Positions 1 to 5,513 of a DNA stretch of 5,513 nucleotides are shown in pieces. The stretch comes from Chitinophagaceae bacterium (GTDB taxonomy: Bacteria; Bacteroidota; Bacteroidia; Chitinophagales; Chitinophagaceae). Each line of letters opens with the position of its first letter. Within the stretch, counting starts at the first letter, position 1. The stretch covers positions 1 through 5,513 of the forward strand of contig CANEWV010000132.1 of assembly GCA_947442905.1 (NCBI GenBank), given 5' to 3'. Below the pieces are notes generated by a model. The model worked only from the letters and a program-made list of their open reading frames with translations, ran no database searches and was not told the DNA's origin. The position numbers were made by a program, and so were the translations under genes.

Positions 1-100
1 AGCCCTTTTAAAAGATGTTAGTATTGGTTATGAACTTTGGAGAAATATAAACGGATTCCCGCCAGAATATTATCAAGCAAAAGTTGAAACAAAGAAATAA
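1..100 (+). CDS. C-terminal end of a probable HlyD-family membrane-fusion (adaptor) protein, partial
   Basis: Only the last 32 codons are in the window. The frame is open from base 2 and ends with TAA at 98-100; the start lies upstream. The visible tail contains the stretch IGYELWRNINGFPPEYY followed by a short charged end (QAKVETKK). From memory, this 'GYE.WR..NGFPP.YY' ending resembles the C-terminus of HlyD-type adaptor proteins that Bacteroidota encode next to TolC-family genes. The fragment is too short to confirm this by itself. The strongest support is context: its stop codon overlaps the start of a TolC-family channel gene by one base, as expected for an adaptor/channel pair. Such adaptors are anchored in the inner membrane and span the periplasm to link an inner-membrane pump to the outer-membrane channel. 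No membrane segment or lipoyl-like domain can be seen because those parts are outside the window. Confidence 0.6.
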   Translation, partial: ALLKDVSIGYELWRNINGFPPEYYQAKVETKK

Positions 101-102
101 TG
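98..102 (+). promoter_or_regulatory. TAATG stop/start overlap (translational coupling)
   Basis: The TAA stop of the upstream adaptor-like gene (98-100) and the ATG of the channel gene (100-102) share one base. The bases before the ATG are AT-rich and contain no Shine-Dalgarno sequence. Re-initiation by the ribosome that has just terminated is the likely way the channel is translated, which would keep adaptor and channel production in step. Confidence 0.7.
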
Positions 103-1485
103 AGGTATCTAAAGCAAATATTACTACTCTTACTTATATGCACTAAGGGATATGGTCAACAGCTTACCTATACTGAATTCATAGACCAGGTTAAAAAAAA
201 CCATCCTATTAGCAAACAAGCAAAGATTGTTGTAGATAAGGCAAGCGCAGACGCTATGATAGCTCGGTCAAATTTCGACCCTACCATTGGTTTTAATTCA
301 GATATGAAAACCTTTGATGGTAAAAATTATTTCAATTACCAAAACACAGAATTAAAAGTGCCAACTTGGGCCGGGATAGATATTAGTGCCGGTATTGAAA
401 GCAATAGAGGTCAATTTTTAAATAGTGAAGTTTCTAAAGGGCAAAGTAGCTACCTTGGTATTAGTGTGCCAGTTATTAAAAATTTAGTGATTGATAAAAG
501 AAGAGCTGCTGTATTACAAGCCAAAAACTTAATACTGGCCAGTGAGCAGGAAAAACAATCGATCGTCAACAACCTCTTATTAGATGCTAGTTTACAATAC
601 TGGAAATGGGCTGCACAATACCAGCTATTAAAATTATACAAGCAGTATGTGGTCACTTCAAGTAATAGATTTAATATTACCAAAATTGCATTCAATAATG
701 GAGAAAGAGCTTCACTTGATACCTTAGAAGCGATTACACAATTACAGCAATTAAAAATTTTAGAAAACGACGCGGATTTACTTTTTACCAACGCAGGTAT
801 TGAACTATCGTATTTTTTATGGGACAATCAGGATAGTGCTTTACAGTTAAGTCCTACCATGGTTCCTGACACTTTAGATAGTAAACAAATTTCTATCGAA
901 AGCAGCATTGCCGACTTAATAAGTTTATCAATTTTGCAAAACCCTGAAGTGCGTGCCTACGAGTACAAAATCAATAATTTACTTATTGATAAGAAATTGA
1001 AATTTCAGTCGCTACTTCCCATGTTAAATGTAAAAAGTAACGTCTTAAATCAAAACTACAACGTATTTAAAGATGCTAGTGCGCAGTTTTACCAGAACAA
1101 TTATAAGTTTGGTATAGATTTTAAGATGCCTTTATTTTTAAGAGAAGGTAGGGGAGAATATAGAAAAGCAAAACTAAAAATTGAAGAAACAAATTTAGCT
1201 TTTGCTGCTAAAAAAATTGAGGTTCAAAACAAAGTAAAAACGTACAGCAACGAAACCTTTTTCCTAAAAAACCAATTGGAAACACTTTTCACCATCAACA
1301 ACAATACAGGCTCGCTTCTTAAAGGTGAACTTATTAAGTTTTATAATGGAGATAGTAACTTGTTTGTTGTGAATGCCAGAGAAAATAAAGTCATTGAAAC
1401 TGCAGAGAAATTAATTTCCCTGCAGTTCAAAATTGTAAAATCTTATTACGGACTTAAATGGGCTAGTGGCACCATTAATCAATAA
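100..1485 (+). CDS. TolC-family outer-membrane efflux/secretion channel protein
   Basis: A complete 461-residue protein of normal TolC/OEP length. Residues 1-19 form a signal peptide (MRYLKQ, then a leucine-rich core, then KGYG), with likely cleavage before QQ at 20-21. The mature part has two halves rich in predicted long helices, as in the duplicated OEP fold. Typical family features are NHPISKQA near residues 34-41, the [10 protein letters not shown] segment at about 56-65, and the late [13 protein letters not shown] segment at 416-428, which matches the 'G..SLF.VN.RE' signature of Bacteroidota TolC-like proteins. It should trimerise in the outer membrane and form a tunnel through the periplasm. 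The ATG at 100 is chosen because it gives an intact signal peptide and forms TAATG with the preceding stop, implying translational coupling; no Shine-Dalgarno sequence precedes it. The substrate cannot be read from this gene. Its 3' end overlaps the convergent gene by 11 bases. Confidence 0.92.
   Translation: MRYLKQILLLLLICTKGYGQQLTYTEFIDQVKKNHPISKQAKIVVDKASADAMIARSNFDPTIGFNSDMKTFDGKNYFNYQNTELKVPTWAGIDISAGIESNRGQFLNSEVSKGQSSYLGISVPVIKNLVIDKRRAAVLQAKNLILASEQEKQSIVNNLLLDASLQYWKWAAQYQLLKLYKQYVVTSSNRFNITKIAFNNGERASLDTLEAITQLQQLKILENDADLLFTNAGIELSYFLWDNQDSALQLSPTMVPDTLDSKQISIESSIADLISLSILQNPEVRAYEYKINNLLIDKKLKFQSLLPMLNVKSNVLNQNYNVFKDASAQFYQNNYKFGIDFKMPLFLREGRGEYRKAKLKIEETNLAFAAKKIEVQNKVKTYSNETFFLKNQLETLFTINNNTGSLLKGELIKFYNGDSNLFVVNARENKVIETAEKLISLQFKIVKSYYGLKWASGTINQ
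1398..1427. other. 30-base near-perfect palindrome in the end of the TolC-family gene; candidate terminator for the convergent minus-strand transcript
   Basis: The outer arms AACTGCAG (1398-1405) and CTGCAGTT (1420-1427) are perfect reverse complements. Between them GAAATTAATTTC (1407-1418) is itself a perfect palindrome. The only mismatch is 1406 (A) against 1419 (C). Folded, this gives about 13 stem positions with one mismatch around a TTAA loop. It lies inside the channel gene (codons for about [11 protein letters not shown]), 48 bases beyond the stop of the minus-strand Asp-box gene, where a terminator for that transcript would be needed. The sequence following it on the minus strand (TCAATGACTTTATTTTC) is T-rich but not a clean T run. 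The palindrome is seen directly; the terminator role is inference. A protein-binding site or chance are alternatives. Confidence 0.4.
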
Positions 1486-4400
1486 GCGAAGCATGCGGTA
1501 ATTGCAATGCTTTACACTTTTCATTAAAGTTTTTAATATCCTGCTCTATAAGGGTATTGAACGCTTTTTTATAGATACTCCACTCACTGCGCAGTTCCTT
1601 AAACCTATTTACATGACCTGATGTAACATGAGGGGTATTGGTATCTAATTCGCCTCTTAAAAAGATATAATTGGCACTCAACTTGTTTACAAAATTAATT
1701 ACATCATCATTGGATTCAGACTTTGTTTGGATAAGCTTTTCTTCCCAGTCGTTTATTTTGGTATTGATTGAATCCGCAAGCGCTACAATACTTTTATAGG
1801 CTTCTTTATTTTCAATACGGTCTACAATACCATTCAACTGCTTTTGCACATTACGCATACGTACAACCGCTACGTGAATGTCATTTACATCTGTGGCAAC
1901 ATTTTGTAACAGATTGGCCTGCTCCTCATAATCTGCAGCTGTTGCTTTAATACGTGGATCTGCAAGTACTTGAAAATTTTGATCAAATACTAGGGTGTCT
2001 AGATGAAGTGCTACTTTATAAGCACCCGGAACCACGCGTGCACCATCATAGCTTCCTTCTATAAATACGCCAGGAATAGATGCAATAGATTCCTCGCGTA
2101 AATCCCAAACAAAACGGTTTAATCCAGCATGTACAGTTAGTTCAGGATCGTTTTCGTTTTTATTGTTGCTGGTTTTATTGCTTGGCGCATTTGCATAAAA
2201 AGTTCTAACCACTTTTCCATTAGCATCAGAAAAAACCAGTTTAGCTTTTTTGGTTGCACTATCTACTGCATGTACTGTGTAATAAACAACGGCGCCGCTT
2301 GCTTGATTGGCACCTAGGGTACTAATAGGTTTACCATTTTTGTCCATCAAGTTACTGTAATCTAAAACACTGCCACCAGAAATGCGGTGTACATTACTTA
2401 CAGCAAATAAATGATTTGCTGCCGTGTCTTTATTGTACTTTCTAATAGGCTCTAGATCATCTAATATCCAAAACGCTCTACCCTGTGTAGCAGCCAGCAA
2501 ATGGTTTTCATGCACTTTTATATCTGTAATTGGAACCACTGGTAAATTTAATTGTAGTTGCTTCCAATTGTCTCCTCCGTTGTATGAAATATAAAAACCC
2601 GTTTCTGTACCTGCATATAAAATTTTAGGATTTGAAGGATCTTCTCTCACAACTTTTACAAAAGCGCCATAAGGTATGCCATTTGAAATTTGCTTCCAGC
2701 TTACGCCATAATCATTTGTTTTATAAATAATAGGTGTAAAATCATTCACCTTATATTTATTAACGGCGATATATGCAGTACCCTTGTTAACACTAGAAAC
2801 TTCAATAGCATTAATTAACGACTCCTCTAAATTTTTAGGTGTAATATTTGTCCAATTGTTACCGCCATCTTTTGTTAAGTATACTAATCCATCATCACTA
2901 CCGGTATAAATTACCCCTTTTTCATTTTCAGATAATGCTACATAACTAATGGTGCAATAGTTTTCACCACCTGCCCCTTCATTGGTATAAGGAACACCAC
3001 TAATACCCATTTTAGTAGTATCGTGTTTTGTTAAATCTGGAGAAACCGCTTTCCAAGTTTTACCTAAATCGGTGGTTTTAAATAAAATGTTTCCAGCATG
3101 GTAATAAGCACCCGGTTCTAATGGATCATACACAATGGGTGCATTCCAATTGAATCGGTACTTCATATCTTTTGGCTGAAGTGCTTGGTATTGCACTGGA
3201 TGCTCCATAATATTGACGCCTTCTTTCGTAACATTATTATACGCTTCAATAGTTCCCTGATAAGACCCTCCCATGGTAATTACGGGATTGCTAGGATCAA
3301 ATGCAACAAATGCAGATTCACCACCAGCGGTGCTCGTCCAATCTTTATCTGAAATACGGTAACCATTGGTTACACGGCTTGCCATTTTTATAGAACTATT
3401 ATCTTGTTGACCACCGTATAAATTATACGGGAATAAATGATCGGCATTAACACGATAAATTTGTGAAGTAGGTTGGTTAGCCTGGGTAGACCATACTTTA
3501 CCGGTATTAAATGTTACAGCAGCACCACCATCATTAGCAACAATCATATTGCTACTGTTTTTTGGATGAATCCAAAGTTGGTGATAATCACCATGGGTTC
3601 CGCCCATATTGCTCCATGTTTTTCCGCCATCAGCAGATCTTAAACCTGGAGAATTTAATACATACACAACGTTTTCATTGATAGGGTCCGCAAAGACTTC
3701 GATATAATACCAAGCGCGCTGTGTTAAGCGGTGGTCTTTACTAATTCTATTCCAATTTTTTCCTGCATCGTTAGAAACAAAAAGTCCACCCAATTCTTTT
3801 TCGGTATCACTTTCAACTAAAGCGTATACTTTTTCAGGATTAGCCCTAGAAACGGATACACTCATTTTACCGAGTGCATTTGGTAATCCATTTTCAATTT
3901 TATTCCAGGTAAGTCCAGCATCGGTAGATTTATACAAACCACTTCCTGGTCCACCACTTTTAATTTCCCAAGGCAATCTTTGGTATTCCCACATAGCAGC
4001 ATATAAGATGCGCGGGTTGGTCATGTCCATGGCTAAATCGGCACAACCCGTATTATTATCAACAAATAAAACTTTATTCCAGTGCGCACCGCCATCCACA
4101 GATTTATAAACACCACGATCTGCAGAAGGACCATGTGTTGCACCTTGTGCTGCTACATATACAATATCAGGATTTGAAGGATCAATGCGTATCCAAGATA
4201 TTTGGCGCGTTAATTCGAGCCCCATATGCTTCCATGTTTTCCCGGCATCTGTAGATTTGTAAACACCATCACCATAAGAACTCATCACACCTCTAGGCGC
4301 ATGTTCTCCCATACCAACATACACTACATTTGGATCAGACTCTGCAACAGCAACAGCACCAACACTTCCTGTTTTAAAAAATCCATCAGATATATTATTC

Positions 4401-4678
4401 CATGTTTGTCCTGCGTCTTCTGTTTTCCAAACACCACCACCTGTGGTACCCATATAATAGGTTAGTTGATTTTGCACTACGCCTGTTGCAGTAACAGACC
4501 TACCACCACGCAGTGGGCCAATATTTCGCCACAACAAATTATTAAAATGCGAAGGCACTAAATTTTCTTCTACTACAGTTACGGCTTGCGTTTTTGAAAC
4601 CGCTTTTTTTTGTGCTTGAACTAAAGAGGTACATGCAATGATAGATGCAACTGCACCCATTAAATACTTTGAAAACAT
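1475..4678 (-). CDS. Secreted Asp-box (BNR/VPS10-sortilin-like) beta-propeller protein
   Basis: A complete 1067-residue protein of the class annotated 'WD40/YVTN/BNR-like repeat' or 'sortilin/VPS10-like' glycosyl hydrolase in Bacteroidota; length is typical. Residues 1-22 are a signal peptide ending VQA, before QKK; IIAC at 13-16 also fits a lipobox. The opening [14 protein letters not shown] (48-61) and [18 protein letters not shown] (76-93) are characteristic. Ten Asp-boxes of the S/TxDxGxTW type end at residues 93, 149, 200, 258, 309, 355, 542, 609, 661 and 705, plus a degenerate one ending at 396. They mark blades of probably two beta-propellers (about 45-400 and 400-740). YGGQQDNSS (421-429) matches a family motif. 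Residues about 795-907 look like an Ig-like beta-domain ([19 protein letters not shown]), and 910-1060 are mostly helical. No sialidase FRIP motif is visible, so a hydrolase function is not supported; binding or scaffolding outside the inner membrane is equally possible. It lies 20 bases after the repeat-protein gene. Confidence 0.88.
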   Translation of the reverse strand: MFSKYLMGAVASIIACTSLVQAQKKAVSKTQAVTVVEENLVPSHFNNLLWRNIGPLRGGRSVTATGVVQNQLTYYMGTTGGGVWKTEDAGQTWNNISDGFFKTGSVGAVAVAESDPNVVYVGMGEHAPRGVMSSYGDGVYKSTDAGKTWKHMGLELTRQISWIRIDPSNPDIVYVAAQGATHGPSADRGVYKSVDGGAHWNKVLFVDNNTGCADLAMDMTNPRILYAAMWEYQRLPWEIKSGGPGSGLYKSTDAGLTWNKIENGLPNALGKMSVSVSRANPEKVYALVESDTEKELGGLFVSNDAGKNWNRISKDHRLTQRAWYYIEVFADPINENVVYVLNSPGLRSADGGKTWSNMGGTHGDYHQLWIHPKNSSNMIVANDGGAAVTFNTGKVWSTQANQPTSQIYRVNADHLFPYNLYGGQQDNSSIKMASRVTNGYRISDKDWTSTAGGESAFVAFDPSNPVITMGGSYQGTIEAYNNVTKEGVNIMEHPVQYQALQPKDMKYRFNWNAPIVYDPLEPGAYYHAGNILFKTTDLGKTWKAVSPDLTKHDTTKMGISGVPYTNEGAGGENYCTISYVALSENEKGVIYTGSDDGLVYLTKDGGNNWTNITPKNLEESLINAIEVSSVNKGTAYIAVNKYKVNDFTPIIYKTNDYGVSWKQISNGIPYGAFVKVVREDPSNPKILYAGTETGFYISYNGGDNWKQLQLNLPVVPITDIKVHENHLLAATQGRAFWILDDLEPIRKYNKDTAANHLFAVSNVHRISGGSVLDYSNLMDKNGKPISTLGANQASGAVVYYTVHAVDSATKKAKLVFSDANGKVVRTFYANAPSNKTSNNKNENDPELTVHAGLNRFVWDLREESIASIPGVFIEGSYDGARVVPGAYKVALHLDTLVFDQNFQVLADPRIKATAADYEEQANLLQNVATDVNDIHVAVVRMRNVQKQLNGIVDRIENKEAYKSIVALADSINTKINDWEEKLIQTKSESNDDVINFVNKLSANYIFLRGELDTNTPHVTSGHVNRFKELRSEWSIYKKAFNTLIEQDIKNFNEKCKALQLPHASLID
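1489..1512 (+). terminator. Possible terminator hairpin just after the TolC-family gene
   Basis: AAGCATGC (1489-1496) can pair with GCAATGCTT (1504-1512) with one bulged A, around a seven-base loop GGTAATT. The stem begins four bases after the TAA stop at 1483-1485. It is followed by TTACACTTTTC, T-rich but interrupted, so it would be a weak intrinsic terminator. It lies within the last codons of the convergent minus-strand gene, since there is no intergenic space. Confidence 0.35.
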
Positions 4679-4698
4679 AGGAGATATTTGATGAAAAA

Positions 4699-5034
4699 TT
4701 AATAAAATAAATAACGCTTGGCACTATTACGCCAGCCAGCCTGACTTTCGTAATCGACAAAATATATTTTAACGTCTGCTTGACTTTCGTATTCAACAAA
4801 AAAGATTTTCTTTTTTGACTGTGGAGCATAAGAGGTAAAAAACCATTTACCGTTATTGTCACCAGCCTGGCTTTCATATTTGACCTTGTATACTTTTAGA
4901 TCTGCCTGACTTTCATATTTAACAACAAAAACCTTTACATCCGCTTGTGACGCGTAGTCAACCGCAAATATTTTTTGCGCTTGTATCGTGCCAGCAAATG
5001 CGAACATAAAAATAAGGAGGCCAAATTTTTTCAT
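4699..5034 (-). CDS. Small secreted YxSQA[D/G]-repeat protein (DUF6150-like, putative '7(1) septoil knot' family)
   Basis: 111 residues. Residues 1-19 are a signal peptide (MKKFG, hydrophobic core, TIQA), cleaved before QK. The whole mature chain consists of six units: 21-32, 33-45, 46-58, 59-74, 75-87 and 88-100, with consensus [VL]K[VI][FY]xVxYESQA[D/G]. Unit 4 is divergent and longer ([16 protein letters not shown]). A tail [11 protein letters not shown] closes the protein. From memory this matches the Bacteroidota family DUF6150, later named for a predicted 7(1) knot; that name could not be checked here. No catalytic motif or cysteine is present, and the biochemical role is unknown. Each unit would form about one beta-strand plus a turn. 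The ATG at 5034 is chosen because it starts a perfect signal peptide; no Shine-Dalgarno sequence precedes it. It sits 49 bases after the hexosaminidase-like gene and 20 bases before the Asp-box gene, so it is probably the middle gene of a transcript. Confidence 0.82.
   Translation of the reverse strand: MKKFGLLIFMFAFAGTIQAQKIFAVDYASQADVKVFVVKYESQADLKVYKVKYESQAGDNNGKWFFTSYAPQSKKKIFFVEYESQADVKIYFVDYESQAGWRNSAKRYLFY
4735..4974 (-). repeat. Six tandem coding repeats, 39-base period (in the YxSQAD protein)
   Basis: The repeat units map to 4939-4974 (36 bases), 4900-4938, 4861-4899, 4813-4860 (48 bases, divergent), 4774-4812 and 4735-4773. On the plus strand the motif TGACTTTCGTA occurs at 4742 and 4781, exactly 39 bases apart; the related TGGCTTTCATA and TGACTTTCATA occur at 4868 and 4907, again 39 apart. 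The two pairs flank the divergent fourth unit, so the array looks like two better-conserved blocks around an odd unit. Duplication within the gene is the likely origin. Confidence 0.85.
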
Positions 5035-5083
5035 ATAGATAAATTTAGGCCTTCAAGTTATAAATATTCCGGCATAATAATGG
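5035..5083 (-). other. 49-base gap between the hexosaminidase-like gene and the repeat-protein gene
   Basis: This AT-rich gap is the largest non-coding stretch in the window. On the minus strand it holds no Shine-Dalgarno sequence before the ATG at 5034. It has no clear hairpin with a T run, and no exact Bacteroidota-type TAnnTTTG promoter element; TATAACTTG is only a loose resemblance. Read-through from the upstream gene is therefore the simplest view, though a weak internal promoter cannot be excluded. Confidence 0.4.
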
Positions 5084-5513
5084 CTACTTCACCACAATCT
5101 CGTCGGCAAAAATCCAAGCACCCGTACCCGCCGCATGATGCCAATAAGGTGGTGACTTCATATTTTTACCGGTAACTCTAATAAACCTTGCTTTTTGGCT
5201 TTTTGAAGCAGTTGCAAATACTTGTATGTCATTGACCTTGCTCGTTTTTGCTAAAGGAAATACATTCTCTACGGTTTGGATAGCTGTATAGTTGATGCCA
5301 TCTTCGGAGGCCTCAAATGTCACCGCTCTTGGAAAAAACACCACATGATTGGTCACCTGTAAAAAAGAGACTGAAACTTGCGAGAAATTGGTAACTGCCC
5401 CTAGGTCAATGGTGGCTTTCATGTCATCTAAAAAGCCTAGCCAGTTGGCATAAAAGCTCCAACCACCAAATGCCCCATCTGTAAGGGCTTGCGGGTCTTC
5501 TTTGGCATATTTA
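5084..5513 (-). CDS. C-terminal discoidin (F5/8 type C)-like domain of a large secreted protein, probably a GH20 beta-N-acetylhexosaminidase, partial
   Basis: The last 142 codons are in the window; the frame is open to the right edge, so the gene starts outside, and the ATG at 5422 is only an internal methionine. The fragment has the layout of a jelly-roll carbohydrate-binding domain: QALTDG (8-13), WLGF (24-27), TIDLG (34-38), a central FPRAVTFEASEDGINY strand pair, then ARFIRVTGKN and, at the end, YWHHAAGTGAWIFADEIVV. The ending 'A+.IRV...N......WH..AG..AWIF.DEI.V' is, from memory, typical of the tail of Bacteroidota GH20 beta-hexosaminidases, where it follows the catalytic barrel and a short chitobiase-type C-terminal domain. 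None of the catalytic region is visible, so another secreted glycosidase with the same appended domain remains possible. The stop is TAG (5084-5086). It appears to be the first visible gene of a three-gene minus-strand run. Confidence 0.75.
   Translation of the reverse strand, partial: KYAKEDPQALTDGAFGGWSFYANWLGFLDDMKATIDLGAVTNFSQVSVSFLQVTNHVVFFPRAVTFEASEDGINYTAIQTVENVFPLAKTSKVNDIQVFATASKSQKARFIRVTGKNMKSPPYWHHAAGTGAWIFADEIVVK

Noticed and set aside
450..827. 125-codon open frame on the minus strand
   Set aside because: It lies entirely inside the well-supported TolC-family gene on the opposite strand. Its translation is rich in Cys, Ser and Leu, with no recognisable domain.
1768..1950. 60-codon plus-strand open frame inside the Asp-box gene
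   Set aside because: Antisense to a conserved gene, biased composition, and no motif; an ordinary shadow frame.
4226..4465. 79-codon plus-strand open frame rich in Thr, Ile and His
   Set aside because: Antisense to the Asp-box repeats (residues about 72-151 of that protein); its composition simply mirrors the repeated coding sequence.
1475..4678. Reading the Asp-box gene as a sialidase
   Set aside because: Asp-boxes occur in many beta-propellers. No FRIP-type motif or arginine-triad context was visible, and the N-terminal motifs fit the VPS10/sortilin-like class instead.
4542..4877. 111-codon open frame on the minus strand bridging the repeat-protein and Asp-box genes
   Set aside because: It overlaps both genes out of frame. 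Both have clear signal peptides and repeat motifs in their own frames, whereas this frame shows no family features.
4735..4974. Regular 39-base repeats that could suggest a CRISPR or minisatellite array
   Set aside because: The units are contiguous without unique spacers, stay in frame, and encode the repeat motif of a signal-peptide-bearing protein.
4975..5175. 66-codon plus-strand open frame, with AAGGAGG nearby at 5014-5020
   Set aside because: It is antisense to the signal peptide of the repeat protein and the end of the hexosaminidase-like gene. The AAGGAGG is internal to this frame, not upstream of its ATG, and is the complement of Leu/Ile codons.
5084..5422. A complete 112-residue small protein starting at the ATG at 5422
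   Set aside because: The frame stays open to the window edge, and the upstream codons (including QALTDG and WLGF) belong to the same discoidin-like domain. This is the tail of a larger gene.

Overview
The window looks like chromosomal DNA of a member of the Bacteroidota, with no finer placement possible. The base composition is AT-rich. Start codons sit in AT-rich leaders without Shine-Dalgarno sequences. Signal peptides end in the '-Q' cleavage context common in this phylum. The gene families present (long Asp-box/VPS10-like secreted proteins, the YxSQAD-repeat family, and a hexosaminidase-type C-terminal domain) are typical of it. There are no RNA genes, insertion sequences, CRISPR arrays or phage genes, and no non-coding stretch longer than about 50 bases.

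Left part, plus strand (1-1485): the last 32 codons of a gene that looks like a HlyD-type membrane-fusion (adaptor) protein run directly into a complete TolC-family outer-membrane channel gene. The stop and start codons share one base (TAATG). Together they would form the periplasmic adaptor and outer-membrane exit duct of a type I-like export or efflux machine. Its inner-membrane component would lie upstream of the window.

Right part, minus strand (5513 down to 1475): three genes follow one another in one direction with gaps of 49 and 20 bases. The first is the C-terminal end of a large secreted protein with a discoidin (F5/8 type C)-like domain, of the kind found at the end of GH20 beta-hexosaminidases. 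The second is a small secreted protein made of six roughly 13-residue YxSQA[D/G] repeats, which resembles the DUF6150 family that I recall being named '7(1) septoil knot'. The third is a 1067-residue secreted Asp-box beta-propeller protein of the sortilin/VPS10-like class. All three appear to be exported, and spacing suggests co-transcription, but no pathway linking them can be read from the sequence.

The plus and minus groups are convergent and their coding regions overlap by 11 bases (1475-1485). Hairpin-forming sequences lie on both sides of this overlap, each inside the end of the opposing gene: an imperfect stem at 1489-1512 and a near-perfect 30-base palindrome at 1398-1427. They could act as terminators for the two converging transcripts.
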